A stretch of 29,958 nt of DNA from Hypsibius dujardini (GCA_001579985.1 LRSR01002630.1:1-29958); one strand, 5' to 3'. Shown: positions 1 through 11,225, numbered from the stretch's first letter. The notes: generated from the sequence alone by a model not told the origin. Translations and numbers: made by a program.

Positions 1-8
1 GTTTTCAG

Positions 9-1506
9 GCAGTAAAGAACTTGGAAGAGGCCACATTGGCATTGTTTTTAAAGGATCATCACTACAACTACCCGATGGCATTAATGGCACATCTAATCAG
101 TTGGCTGTGAAAGCGTTTACCGAGTGTAGCAGCCACACGTTCATGACTGAGCTAAATGTCATGGCTGCAGCACAGAAACACGTCAACGTGATCGCTCTGT
201 TGGGTGTCAACTTCTCCTTCAGTAAGCACATCCCACGTACCGATGTTGCCAACTTCTTTACAACACCTACTTTATTTATTGCTAAGGTTCGCCTTTGTTG
301 GTCATGGAGTTCTGCCAATACGGATCGTTGCTGTCCTTTCTTCAAACGCGAACTCATTCAGGCGAGCTGCATGGAAACTGCGTGAATTCCGCCACCCTGA
401 CGGACCGGAACAGTTTACCCACAGTCGCGCCGCACCAGAACTCAGTCGGGTTGTTTTCTCGATTTGCCCTGCAAATCTGTCGAGGGATGGAGCACCTCGT
501 CGGGCGTACAATCATTCATCGTGATTTGGCTGCTCGAAACGTCCTTCTTACGGAGATGTACGTTGTTAAAATTGCTGACTTTGGCATGGCGTCAAGTGGC
601 ACAACGGAGTATTACGATCCTGACTTTTCGGTGTGTAGCTCCGATTGTGTTTTGTTTCAGCATACACCCCTAGATATCCTAATTTTGGTTTAGACGGCAA
701 AGCGACCGTATCGTTGGATGCCCCCGGAAGCCCTCCTGGCAGGGCGATGCACTGAAGCGTCCGATGTCTGGTCATTCGGAGTCCTTGTCTGGGAACTGTT
801 CAGCTTTGGAGAGGCGCCCTTCAGTTCACCTGAGCTGAAAGCAATGTCTCGATTTCGAGTGGGGCTTGCAGATTGGTTCTTGCGTGGCAATAGATTGGCA
901 ACTCCGTTAGCTGCTCCGGGTGAATTGTAAGTGCGATACTCAACGGTACATCCACTACTGTCTGTAGAGTCAGTAATCTAAGGCGTAACGGAACGGCGGG
1001 GAACACCAGGACAACTTCCCTTAATTAGTTACTCGAGGGGTCGCGAGTGGTTCTTCAAATATTTATTAAATTCCGGAGTTAAAGGGCTCAGTTTTTTTTG
1101 TTTCTTTTTCTACACTAGCAAAGCAAACAGAAAGTTAGACTTGCCCCATGGTGGGGGGGGGGGAGAGGAGTTTTCTTTAGTTTTTAAATTCAAAACGAGG
1201 TTGCCCTTTTTCATTTTGTATTTATAAATTGAATCCCTTACCATCCAACGCGAAAAGTCCGTTGCGCCTTTCTTGTGGATCACATTTTCAATTTGCAGGC
1301 GGAGTGTGATGTCAGATTGCTGGAATCTCGAGGCAGACTCCCGTCCAAGCTTTGCGACTCTCTCATCAAGACTCGATGAAATCGTGTCTAGCGAAGCAAA
1401 CTACTTGGGAATGGAGGACCAAGAGTTGGAGCAGTTATCGGTGGTGGAGAATATTGGCCTTTCGCCAGATGAAACTGCCGCCAGTTCTTGCACAACGGCA
1501 TTGTGA
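9..1506 (+). CDS. Receptor-type tyrosine kinase, catalytic domain (3' part of gene)
   Basis: Inferred exons are 9-221, 287-630, 694-926 and 1299-1506 (TGA at 1504), with introns of 65, 63 and 372 bp; all phases agree and the 5' end lies outside the window. Seen in order: glycine loop GRGHIGIV (23-46), ATP lysine in LAVKAF (110-112), helix-C glutamate in FMTEL (149-151), the tyrosine-kinase catalytic loop HRDLAARN (517-540), DFG (577-585), activation-loop EYY, PPEALL in place of the usual [19 protein letters not shown], and DCW...RPSF in the last exon. All catalytic residues are present, so an active protein-tyrosine kinase is expected. About 30 residues rich in N, S, T and P separate FLQTRTHS from [16 protein letters not shown], like the kinase insert of PDGFR/VEGFR-type receptors. 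Extracellular and membrane parts are not visible, so receptor status is inferred from kinase type. A short acidic tail ends in CTTAL. Confidence 0.82.
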
Positions 1507-2355
1507 AGAATCACTGCTAAGTAGACCTACAACTAACGTGTTCTTTGAGCTTGGTTGCAAACTCGCCGGGCCATCCACAGCTCTATACTCCTCTAGACGG
1601 GTAAAACAAAAACGACTTGGTCAGAGTTTACCAGTCAGAAAGATTGACTCTCTGCAAAATTCCACGCCGGGACTCGCGAAAAGAGACACAACTTTCCAGT
1701 GCAGTATAAAGTAGACTTTCCCAAATTCAGTAGTAGTACCGTGAAAGTCCTGCGATTCGAACGGTCACGTGAGTTTATTTCTATCGAACCGTTTGTTCGG
1801 AGCCGGCCTTTGCTGATTTGGAGTTTGAGACAGTAAAGTAGAAACGACACTGACCTTGTTCGGATCTCAGGACTTTCACTGAAGACAGTTCACGGGGTTG
1901 CAACATTTTCTGGAAAAACGTTAATCTACCGAAACTCGTGGTTTTTTACTTTACTTTTGTTACTTTCAACGAATTGAAAAAAACCGTGCATGGGAAAAAG
2001 ATTTGCGCCTTTATGGACATGAACGAATATCGGAACGAAGAGGGACCTTGAAGAGATCAAACAAAAACGGAACCGAAGTTCGTTACTGGAGTGTTGAGGC
2101 AAGGGCAATGAAAATAGTTACGTTGGTAATCATTATATTCCCGTCTCCGTTAAGACAAAAATCAGCGTGATCGTAAAGTTTTTTGTATGTAGAAAGACAG
2201 TTACGCCAAGGATGTAGTTACACCACGCCAAGTTACGCCAAGGATGTTAACACTTCAACTCTGCATTAGCAATCACACCTTTGTCCAAAATACGCTCTAA
2301 AGAAGCTTAAGAATCAAACCCAGTCCTCAGATCCTACAGAAGTTTCTTGCGCGGT
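1507..2355. other. Tail-to-tail intergenic region between kinase and M13 peptidase
   Basis: No gene seen. It holds the 3' flanks of two convergent genes. A short near-duplication containing ttacgccaaggatgt occurs twice between about 2200 and 2247. The open frames here have no family signature. Confidence 0.5.
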
Positions 2356-5300
2356 TCACCACAAGGTAGAGCTCACGGGTGAATGCATAGATGACCCGAC
2401 AGGGCACCGGTACGCCACTGCAAACTCTTTCATAACAGAGAGCGGTCCAATCACCCGAAGCTTCCCAGGACTGTGCTCGTCCTTGAGCAATACTTTCAGG
2501 AACTCCGGAGTGTAGGCCATGCAGTGTTGCTGCAATTATCATTAACGAATTGTCGCACATGATTCTCTGGTGTACTTAATATTAATAGCCAATTTCTAAC
2601 CTGTGCATAGGTAAGAAAAAACAGCTGATCCGGCGAGAAGCCTTCAAAACGGGGAAGGATTTGAACAGGTTCTCCGTCCCTGGTCAGGGAAGCTCGATAC
2701 GCCTAAAAAAACAGATGCTGAAATTTGCGGGATGAGAGCACACATAAACATGCGACCTTGTTTTTTAAAGTCAGCCATTAATGCTTTCCTAGTAAAAAAA
2801 TATATTTTGTCTGAAAGCTATTAAAATTATAAGGAATGTAAATCGAAAATTTATTGTCGATAGAAATTTTCGACGAAATTGCTCTTGCCTCTTACTTTAA
2901 TCTATCCTAAAAGCCATTGCATTGTTTATCTGTGCATTGAGCTGCATGTGTTGGTTTTTGTACGCTCTAAATTTTGTTAAAATTGTGCCAATCGCTTCTA
3001 GTAAAACGCTGACAAGGAAGAAGTCAACTCGTGCTCAGAAAGTTCAGCTGTTGAAGGACCTCGGTCATATGAAACAGAATGCTGCGGCGGCTAAGTACGG
3101 AACTTCTACCGGCACTATGTTTTACTGGGGGAAATTTCGCCCCCCTCCCGCCCCGGGGCGTTTTTGGGGGCTCTAGGCTAATATAAACCCCTCGTCTAAG
3201 TTGAAAAAATTATGAATTTTTAAGGTTTACATTACAAGAGGTTTACTGTACTTTTTTATCTTACGAATAGGCCTTCACATGGTATAGTAAAGACCTGTGC
3301 TCGTGCCCTGTAATGATTGGTCCTCTGGTCACTCAGTGATACTTACAATGTATGCTGCTTTCAATCCTCCCTCGTCCGCAATATTTTCTTCCGCAGTAAG
3401 ACTGCCATTAACGAATCCTTGATGAAAATCATAGCTGTTGTATCTTTCGATGAACTCGTTCAAGGGTTGCTTATGCCGCTCCTTCGTCTCGGCCGTCCAC
3501 CAGTCCTTTTCCTTTCCTTGCTCATCATATCCGGCACCTAAAAATCAACAAAAGCCTTTAGAATCCCTTGAACATCTAGAATCGCAACAGGTGGCCCTTA
3601 GCTGACGTTGCGGTTAAACGAACGTTCTATGCGACGAAATTAACGTACATGTTCCGTCGAGCCCATGCATGAGTTCGTGACCAATCGAACCGCCAATGCT
3701 CGCGTATTTCACGTAAGCCGGCTGTCGTACATCGTAAAACGGAGATTGGAGCAACGAGGCAGGATACCCTGCAAAACCAAACACGAAACCACTAACATTT
3801 GATATTTTCGGAAGATATTTGTATTTGTTTAGAAATTCAGTTCGATACTTTTTTTGAGCGTTTGTACCAGTGTCCCAGTGTAATGGCAATACATGAATAA
3901 TTGTGCAAGCAAGTAGCATTGCATCCTATTGCAGAGCTTGATCTTATTGAAGTTGAGATGTAATAGATAGTGCTTTGAAGTTATGTTTCTAACATAGCGT
4001 CTGCTAACACGAGAAACCAAGTTTACTTTACCTATGGCATTTTTTTCACACATGGCATTTTTTTCACACATGTGGAAAGCCTCATTTTGGGTTGGATCCA
4101 TGTTACCACCACTGGCATAGTTGTTTTGAAAATAGTCCGGTCCAATGAGCATCTGAAAGAAGAATGTAATTACCTATAACATCAAAATTAAACGCGTCAC
4201 TACCTTATCGGCATTTGTCTACAGTGAAATATGTTCGTTTAGATTCTCGTTCAAGGAAATGAAACATTTATTCTGAGGGCCGAACAGGTAAGACAAAGTG
4301 TATTGTACGGTAGTAATCAGTTTCGGAATTGTACCCTCACATCACCGTATTCTTCATCAAGCTTGTCGTGGTCGTTGACCATGATGTCCGGGGGATAACC
4401 GAGATAGGAGGACGTGTCTGTCTGGCGAAGCTTACACAGAGCTCTAGCTCGAGTTTCATTGTCCATCCAGGAGACACTTGTAATGAGCTGTGCCAGCGCC
4501 GTCTTAAGGTTTTCCACTATCTCGGGAATCTGCAACAGGATCTTAATTTTGCTGCTGTGAGCTCTTCTAGTAAAACCATGATTTTACGGTTTGCCATATA
4601 GTTACAGAATTAGTACATATAAGAGCTGAACACACGGCGCAAGTTTATTTTCGGGATAAATGAATCAAATTAATTTGTGAGGCTGCCTTTCACTTACCAG
4701 ATGACCAATTAATATTCCGATATTTCATACTCCTAGTTAAGATCGAGAACTACTGTTTTATTTGGCATCAGCTGAAGATCACAGAGCTATTTATTTATTT
4801 TTGCTAAACCGAATCGAAGAACTAAATGAAAATTATGACCATTTTCACTTCCGCCAGAACTCACTCATACCTTTCAATCAAATGTATCCAGGTATGATTT
4901 GTGTTTGAGGAAAAAGTTAATAACAATCATTTTGTTGATTTTCGATATTCGATCATCAATCAAAATGGTGGAGAAGATTTTTGCTCTTCGGTATCTCCTG
5001 TGGTGTGAAAATAAACGGTGCTAGCTTAGTTTTGCTACAACTGTATGCACTTTATGTAATTGCTTTTCTTTCCAAATTGTACGGCGCGACAGTGTTCAAT
5101 AATGAGATTCGCAATCAAGGAAGCAGCTGGTGAAAAAAGGGAATTGTACCGGGTTCGGTAATGCTTTTGAGACAAATTTTGTTACGCCCACGCGCGCAGA
5201 GTTTACACATTAAAAAAACAATTTTTAACTCAGATTTCTTTCTGCATCTATGAGCTACAAAATGTGTTCTCATCGGTAGATCTCAAAACTCGTCGCGACC

Positions 5301-8300
5301 TTGTTGTGTAATATTTTGTGAACTCCAATGGAAATCCTCCTTAGCCCAGCGCAGTGCAGAATATTACTATTTATTCGCGTGAAACAACTACTATTAAGAC
5401 CTGATGTTAGGCTCTCTTCAGCTACAAATTCAACTCCATCACATTGTCGGTTTTTTATGAAGGCTCCAATCTTGATGACTCATCAAATCGCGATGTCTAG
5501 ATTCCCATTCTTTCCGATTCCTTTTGTCTTTTCGCACCTTTTAGTTTCAGCCTAATTTGATTTGTGTGACAGCCCAACACTTTAGGAATGACAAAATCTT
5601 GCCGAATTCCTGTCAGGTAACTGGGGGCTGTCTCTCTCGCAAAGGCGCCAATCTTATGAATTCTTTTTCGCTGCTTCATTGTGGTGGGCCTGAATAGGTT
5701 TTGGTTTTCCGGAACGAATTATTTCTTTAGTAGCGAATGAGTGTGTGACCCGGGCCGTTATTGAGATCGAGTCTGCTATTGGTTTTTGTTTGGCATTTTG
5801 GATGCGTAGATTAAATTTCATTTTTTGGCCTATAGTGGAATCTCACCTGAACAAGCGTTGTAAAAAAATCTAAGGTAATGGAATCAGTAGTGACCAAGAA
5901 ATGACGGCCCTAAATTTGTCTCAAAAGCATTCCCGAAACCGGTATTTAGAACATATTGTTGTGAAAACTGAACTAATAATTTTTTTTAGTTTTCTCAAGC
6001 GTTTTACCTCCGCGGTTGGGCGTTGCAAGTAATAGTTCACGACATAGAGGGATCCAACAGCAGTTCTCATTCCCGCCTTCAAAGTGCCTAGACACATCCG
6101 CCAAGTAAATATCCTTGCGTCGGCCGTTTCATTGGTGGTCACTTCCGCGGGATCCGCTCTCGTCAATCTGTCCCGGACGCTCTTCGGCAAGAAAGCCCAT
6201 GTCCCGTGTGCCACAATCCAGCCGAGATAGTTCGCCAGCACACCCTTCAAATGGGCGTTGCCATTGTATTCGGCCAGGGTGCGGTGGACCCGGAGGAAGA
6301 AATCGGGATCGTCAACGCTGACTAAAAGATCTTTTGTTATCAAGTGCGGACTGCCTGAGACCGGCATGCGTCCCCTAATGTATTCCAGTAGATCCTTTAA
6401 GGCCATGGACGCGCTCAAGCATCGGTTGTAGAACTGCTCCAACGTCAGGCTCACCCCGGTCGCATCTCCATCCTCGGCTTCTTTGCTGCCTTCATCATCT
6501 GTAGAAATTTCTTTGTACTACACACAAAAGTTAAATCAGTGTAATGCCAAAAAGCAAAGCTGATTCCTAATGCTCTTACAATTCATGCATAATTTAGGAC
6601 ATGTTTTAGTTCAGTTCATCTACAAAATTGTACGTATACGTAAACTCGATATTTAAGATGACATTTAAAATGTTCTTCTATAACGCTAACACTGTAGCTG
6701 GGGCTCGTTTTGATCCCTTTAAAGTCGCCTCCAAAATATCACTCTCCAAAATTGGTTCGTACTCTAACCAAATTTTGGTTTGTGTTTATATCTTAGAATG
6801 TTTGGGGTGCCCAATCAAACCACCCCCCGGACACCAACAAGCTTGTACTGAACAGGAATGACTCAACAAATTTTTTGCTTGAGTTGGAAAGACGCTTAGT
6901 GATGCCTCTGCTCTTCCCCCCCGAAATCCTGATTTCGTACTCCCAGGATCAGGAACCCAAAACTGGTCATGATATGTAGGTCTTTCAAATTGAAGCCCCA
7001 CGTGCAATTGAATTCTATGAGGATCTAAACAGTTTCAGCATTCACTGGCACAATTGTGATTAGGATAAACGCTGAAATTACACTAACTGAACTGACGTTT
7101 CCACGATCGCTTGAAATAACGCCTACCAAGGTGCCATTTATTTCGTCTACACGACCTACCCCTCCCCCACCCTCGCCAGCCAGCGAAGGAATAACCTCTG
7201 GCCAATCGGGCAATGCCCCTTCCCATAGGCGTTCAAAATGTCTTTGCTCCCTCCCCNTGGGGGGGGGGCATCCTCTCTCAATCTGTCACTTTAGTCGGCA
7301 AAATATTTGAATCATCCATTTGGTTACCTCGACGAATTTTTTATCCAATGTCAAGACATCATTCAGGTCCTCCTCCACTTTTTGCGACCATTCTGTCCCG
7401 AGTCCGAGGAGTAAATGTCTGGCCGTCTCAATAATGCCATTATATGCTGATTCATTAGCGTTTAGGTAGCTGCCCAATGGGAGAAGCAGATTGGCAGCCC
7501 TGAACTGGATAATGTTCCTTTCGGGCTGACTGTCATTTGGAGTGACCGTGAACGGCAGAAAGGGAGCAATCCCATACTGACTCGTCCGCATCAACACCGT
7601 GAGCCAGTCAAACTCTTCCGCTTTCCATTGCAGATGGGACTTGTTGAAGAATGGGAACGGGCCAGCGATTAATTCGATGAAGGAGAGCCATGGTTCGAGG
7701 CCCACTGATTGCATGCGAGCTATGGGCAAAGTGCAAATATATAGTGCAATTATTTATTGGAAACTGCTACGGCCACCTCCTTTCACTCCGTCCTACTATT
7801 GACATTCAATTTTCAACTTGTATTAATTTATCATTGATTTATTAACATTTCGTTACAAAATGCCTTTTAAAATTGGGTAACTAGCGAAATATAAAACGAG
7901 AATCATCAAAATTTTGTCTTTATTGTATTTTACAAATTCAACAGAATATGTTTCTATTTCAATTAACATTTGGTCGTTCAAAATATACAATTGTATTTCA
8001 TGAATATCAATTAAAGTTGATTGTAAAGGCGTCCTTAATAATTTAGGACTTCCAAATGAGATTTCAAATAACTTGAGACTTGCATCTCATATGAAATGAA
8101 ACTAAATGATGAACACAAGTGTCATTAAGCTAGCTTGATTTTTATAATTCTCATTATTTGGGGAAAGGGAGTGACAATAATACAAGGGGTGTATGGGGGA
8201 AGGACTAAAGCGGTACCCATATTCATTACATTTAATTTAAAACTAAAATGTATTTAAAATATAACTATATTAATTAGAAATAAGAAGACTAATAATTAAG

Positions 8301-8913
8301 GAACGCACAGTTATCCATGCAGGAGGCATACATCAGTCGAGCCTTTTGATGTGCGCTTGATGAGTCATTTGGATCTTGCCATTCCAGAATATCTACACAT
8401 TTCGTAAGCCAGGCTAAGGAAAAGTACTCGGCCTCATAGATAAAAGTACAGTACTCTGTACTTTCTTAAAAGCGAAAGGTCTAACCTCGAAGTTCTCCGT
8501 TTGTTTTCTCCTGCATGGGGTCATATGCGTCCCAGAAGTCGCTGCCTAGTACCCAAGATCAAAACGTATTTCCTCTCTCCGTTGAAGAAAGTTGTCATTA
8601 ACCCGTTCTGATTTTCACTTGGATCGCGATTTTTCCATCCTCCGCAGGCGTATTCGTAAAAATCATCACATGGATCGACAGTTTGGTTTATAGTTATAGC
8701 AGTTGCAAGTGCTAAGCGATCAAATAGATGCCACGGTCATTCTTGCAAATTCAACATTTTCCGTTTTTAAAAGGGCACAATTACCAAGTTCATGGCAGTA
8801 TTGCGTTTCACAAACCATCGTCCTGCCCTCCTCGGTAGGCGTTTGTGAGACATTCGAGTCTCTTGCTAATCCGGCGTTGTTCCGAACATGATCATTCGGA
8901 ATGCCTGAGGGTC
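2356..8913 (-). CDS. M13 family metallopeptidase (neprilysin-like), 12 exons
   Basis: Inferred exons, 5' to 3': 8785-8913, 8603-8711, 8486-8541, 8309-8413, 7328-7719, 6008-6517, 4341-4529, 4032-4152, 3649-3768, 3347-3537, 2601-2702, 2356-2529 (TGA 2356-2358). Every junction is GT-AG and in phase, giving about 733 residues, normal for the ectodomain of a type II membrane M13 zinc peptidase. Seen: CETQYC, then VDPCDDFYEYACGGW; the N-terminal lobe with ARLMYASCMD, LANYLGW and RMCLGTLK; SVSWMDNETRARAL and LGYPPDI; PASLLQSPFYD; zinc site GHELMHGLDG (HELMH 3665-3679); ENIAD with the third zinc ligand (3374-3388); and DEHSPGKLR near the end (His about 2473). Family knowledge: these enzymes cleave small extracellular peptides. 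Oddities: the stretch between the YFQN and PASLLQ motifs is shortened and lacks a clear VNAYY-type substrate motif, and the usual penultimate-region Cys (CxxW) is Ser (SSTLW). No transmembrane exon was assigned. Zinc and catalytic residues are intact, so it may be functional. Confidence 0.85.
2950..3176 (+). pseudogene. Tigger/pogo-like transposase helix-turn-helix fragment in an M13 intron
   Basis: Sits in the 644-bp intron 2703-3346 of the M13 gene, on the opposite strand. The translated stretch KTLTRKKSTRAQKVQLLKDL followed by AAAAKYGTSTGTMFYW resembles the N-terminal psq/CENP-B-type DNA-binding domain of Tigger/pogo transposases. The frame dissolves into a C/G-rich low-complexity end (cccccctcccgccccgggg) and no catalytic domain follows. 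A dead fragment. The rest of the intron shows nothing. Confidence 0.55.
4530..5148. other. M13 intron, proximal part
   Basis: Part of the 1.48-kb intron 4530-6007. AT-rich, with no coding signature or recognisable repeat up to the MITE that begins at 5149. Confidence 0.5.
5149..5942. mobile_element. 794-bp non-autonomous Tc1/mariner-type element with TIRs
   Basis: The ends are inverted repeats of about 31 bp differing at two positions. The left end starts ccgggttcggtaatgctttt and the right end reads as its near-complement ending in cccgaaaccgg at 5942. TA dinucleotides flank both sides (5147-5148 and 5943-5944), as expected for a TA target duplication. No transposase frame is present inside. 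It lies wholly within the M13 intron, and its right end is 65 bp from the donor site at 6007. Confidence 0.78.
6518..7327. other. M13 intron with an ambiguous base
   Basis: No gene seen. It contains C-rich and G-rich runs around the single N at 7257 (ccctccccntgggggggg). Flanking exons join in phase without needing extra coding sequence from here. Confidence 0.5.
7720..8308. other. AT-rich M13 intron
   Basis: A 589-bp intron between the CMDN exon and the 392-bp exon; strongly AT-rich from about 7800 to 8290. Nothing recognised. Confidence 0.5.
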
Positions 8914-9033
8914 CTTCAAAAGAAGTCATTGCAATTGCAAAGTGATAATAAACTCTATCTATATTCTGAGGCTAGTAAAATTGTGAGTTCTTCAGTTAAT
9001 TAAAAAATCACAATTATAAATTAACACATTTAC

Positions 9034-9273
9034 GAATTATTATCCGAACTAGAAGATGTTCCGTGGCTGTTGGAATTATCGAAGTTAAATGGGTTTCCAT
9101 ACCATTGGCTTTTATGTTGAAATTCCGTGCTGCCGCCTCTCCTATGGAATAGATTGCTCCACCTAGGCACTGATGCAAAGAACAAAGACGAAAAAGTCCT
9201 AATCCAAGCCGGCAGTTGTAAATATTCTTCAGCTGCGGAACCATTTTTAGGCGCATAAGTGAAGTACAACTAA
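9034..9273 (-). other. Possible upstream exon of the M13 gene
   Basis: A minus-strand open stretch follows a TTAG acceptor near 9274 and ends at a GTAAAT donor at 9033. One frame encodes a residue run ending in a Ser/Asn-rich, low-complexity segment (NSNSHGTSSSSDNN) that would suit the stalk of a type II ectoenzyme. Its phase does not fit the acceptor at 8913. It would fit a cryptic acceptor inside the next exon, just before the codons for DSNVSQ. The other frame fits in phase but looks less protein-like. No membrane segment was found, so the true start remains open. Confidence 0.3.
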
Positions 9274-9893
9274 TTTCAGATGAGAAAAAACCGTTCCGTT
9301 ATTTGAAGGCAAAACTCTGATGCATCTTTGATTCTACTGGCGCCGACCTGTCGGACGACTGTGAGGTTTCCGTTCGTGATCATCGTCTGACAGGAGTATG
9401 ATCGACGAGGCAAGATGCTGACGAATGTTAAATCCTGCTCGACAAACATTTTGTGGGAGTTTCATTTAAAAGAAACCAGGGTGCGACTGCGAGTCTGTCA
9501 ACATTGCAAATTTGTTTCTCGCCGCGCTTTTCCAGTATGCCACTCGTTCAGCTGTATGACTCCTAAGAATAAATAATTATTTGCTGGGCTTGTGGATAAG
9601 CGTGAAACTACAGCACAGAGAGTGATCTGACAAATTTGGCTCCATTCTGCGTTTGAACAGCTGAACTTGATGGAATCTACGGAGCGCCCGCCATGTCAAA
9701 AGGTTTTCGAATTTTGCTCAGTGAAATATTTTTTGCTCAATAGTTTCAGTGAGCGATAACTAATTTTAAATAAACAGTTTCAGTGAGCAGTAATTAATTT
9801 TAGTTCAATAATTTTATTGTTTATTAATAGTTTTATAGTCTTAACTTAAGATGGAGTAGTCGGAGTTTGAGCCATGTTGGCCAATGCGTGCAG
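9274..9893. other. Region upstream of the M13 gene
   Basis: No gene assigned; it could hold the start of the M13 gene. One imperfect hairpin is visible: cctgtcggacga at 9347-9358 against tcgtctgacagg at 9383-9394 (12-bp arms, one mismatch). The part after 9700 is AT-rich with a twice-repeated cagtttcagtgagc motif. Confidence 0.4.
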
Positions 9894-9897
9894 CTGT

Positions 9898-10183
9898 TGT
9901 TAGGTCTACCAACCGTCAGTTGGATAGTTAACAAGTTTATTAGACTGATAATAAAGACCGTTAGAGAAATAAACTGGAAGAAAGGAAAGAAGAAGTAGAA
10001 CTGACTGTAGAAATAATAAAACACATTATTATATAGTAAAGTTTTAACTATAGAAATGAAGGTAAATGGCACATACATCAGAATAGGGTTAATAGAGTGG
10101 ACAAAGTTACAAACTAAGTATGATACTCGTGAGTTAAAGAACTATCATGATTGGATATGGGGACTTGTTGGGCGTGTCCAACA
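9898..10183 (+). mobile_element. Solo LTR (286 bp) with 4-bp target duplication CTGT
   Basis: Begins TGTTAGGTCTACCAAC and ends GTGTCCAACA, with TG...CA termini, and is flanked by CTGT on both sides (9894-9897 and 10184-10187). A second copy at 26949-28528 has the same termini and its own duplication ATGT. No internal retroelement sequence adjoins, so this is a recombination-derived solo LTR. The 4-bp duplication fits Gypsy or BEL elements; the class is not settled. Confidence 0.8.
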
Positions 10184-10187
10184 CTGT

Positions 10188-10629
10188 TTTTGAGCACAGC
10201 TGACCACACAGTCTTTGTTCAGTCGAATGATTGATTGATTTTGAATTATTTGGCAATCTTCTCGATTGATTCATTAATTTTTCGGAGAACGTATGATGAA
10301 TCGACCTTTGACGCCCGCCAAAGTCTGCAAACTTTTTAAATAGCACGACGAAGAAAAATTTTCGTACGAAAATATCAGTGGAATTTTCGGTAAGGGTATC
10401 GACTGGGCGGGGAGAGTCGGGAGAAAGCACAACCGGTGTGGAACGCCAAAAGTTGGCTAAATTATGATTCTCGTAATACCAGTATTAAATCAATGAATCA
10501 AGCGATTTGAGAAACAGCTGTACGCATTGGCCAAAATTGTCTCGAACTCCAAGCACCCCATTTTGCTGGGCGCCGGTAAAAAGTTGGCTTTAGTTCGGTC
10601 GGCCTGAGGTTTTTGCCATGTGTGTACCG
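10188..10629. other. Unassigned repeat-rich spacer
   Basis: No gene seen. The end (about 10583-10618, ttcggtcggcctgaggtttttgcc) resembles the terminal repeat of the 122-bp MITE at 16488-16609, so a fragment of that family may lie here. A run of gattgattgatt occurs near 10228. Confidence 0.4.
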
Positions 10630-10752
10630 GTAGAAGTGATGAGCAGTCCACTACCAAGAAAATGGTCATTTTGTACCGCCCCAAATCATGTGCCTATTAG
10701 CGTGTGAAGTGATAAAGTGCTTGGATGTTTATCTCATTGAGTTTAAAGATTT
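10630..10752 (+). repeat. Repeat B, partial copy
   Basis: Matches the 3' end of the longer copy at 13534-14085, sharing gaagtgatgagcagtccact and gtgtgaagtgataaag. It is followed directly by a fragment of repeat E. Confidence 0.7.
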
Positions 10753-10915
10753 TTTCGCTTGCCGCTCAAAAGCGTGAAACAGGCAAGGTGGGTGGCTCAA
10801 AAAAAACCTTTTTATTTTGGATAAGAACATGTGAGGTTGTTAATTTGAAAGCCATTTTGCAATTTTTCAGAGAAGATCAGGAAAATTTGAAATCTTAAGC
10901 CTTTTTTTTACTTCC
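10753..10915 (+). repeat. Repeat E, internal fragment
   Basis: Matches part of the E copies near 16275-16440 and 26330-26510, for example cgctcaaaagcgtgaaac and ttggataagaacatg. It ends at ccgaattt, where repeat F starts. Confidence 0.7.
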
Positions 10916-11222
10916 GAATTTGTCAGGGCGTTATTTTGGCTTTATGTTTCACCTGTATGCAGAAGCCATACCCAGGCCATCCATTATTTCCGAGTGATGC
11001 TAGCTCAGCTGCGCATCATGATACTGGTAGTAAGGTCCGAAGGTTCTTATGACTCCTTGCATATGCATTATTCATTTTTGTGATCCAAGCTTAATCATAG
11101 CTTTTTCAGTCAGAAAACATCAAAAAGTCATTTTTAAGAAAAATTGTAACCCAGTGCTTTCTATTAAATTCGTACCAAATGAAACATTTTTTTGATTCGT
11201 TGAACGATCCATTAATATAAAA
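10916..11222 (+). repeat. Repeat F, copy 1
   Basis: About 300 bp closely matching 17222-17516, from gtcagggcgttatt to ttgattcgttgaacga. Internal sequence around 10995-11050 (tagctcagctgcgcatcatg, then aaggtccgaaggttc) faintly recalls a tRNA-derived RNA polymerase III promoter, but box B is poor. Confidence 0.75.
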
Positions 11223-11225
11223 AAA

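Noticed and set aside
2327-2560. 77-residue minus-strand frame
   Set aside because: Shadow of the M13 C-terminal exon in another frame; the correct frame shows the HSPGK motif.
8544-8602. Continuing the CGGW exon of M13 without an intron
   Set aside because: Leads to a frame unlike the family and a stop. A 61-bp GT-AG intron (8542-8602) restores the expected DFWDAYDPMQEKTNGELR.
9030-9269. Calling 9034-9273 confidently as the M13 first exon
   Set aside because: Its two possible frames disagree on phase, and neither contains a membrane anchor.
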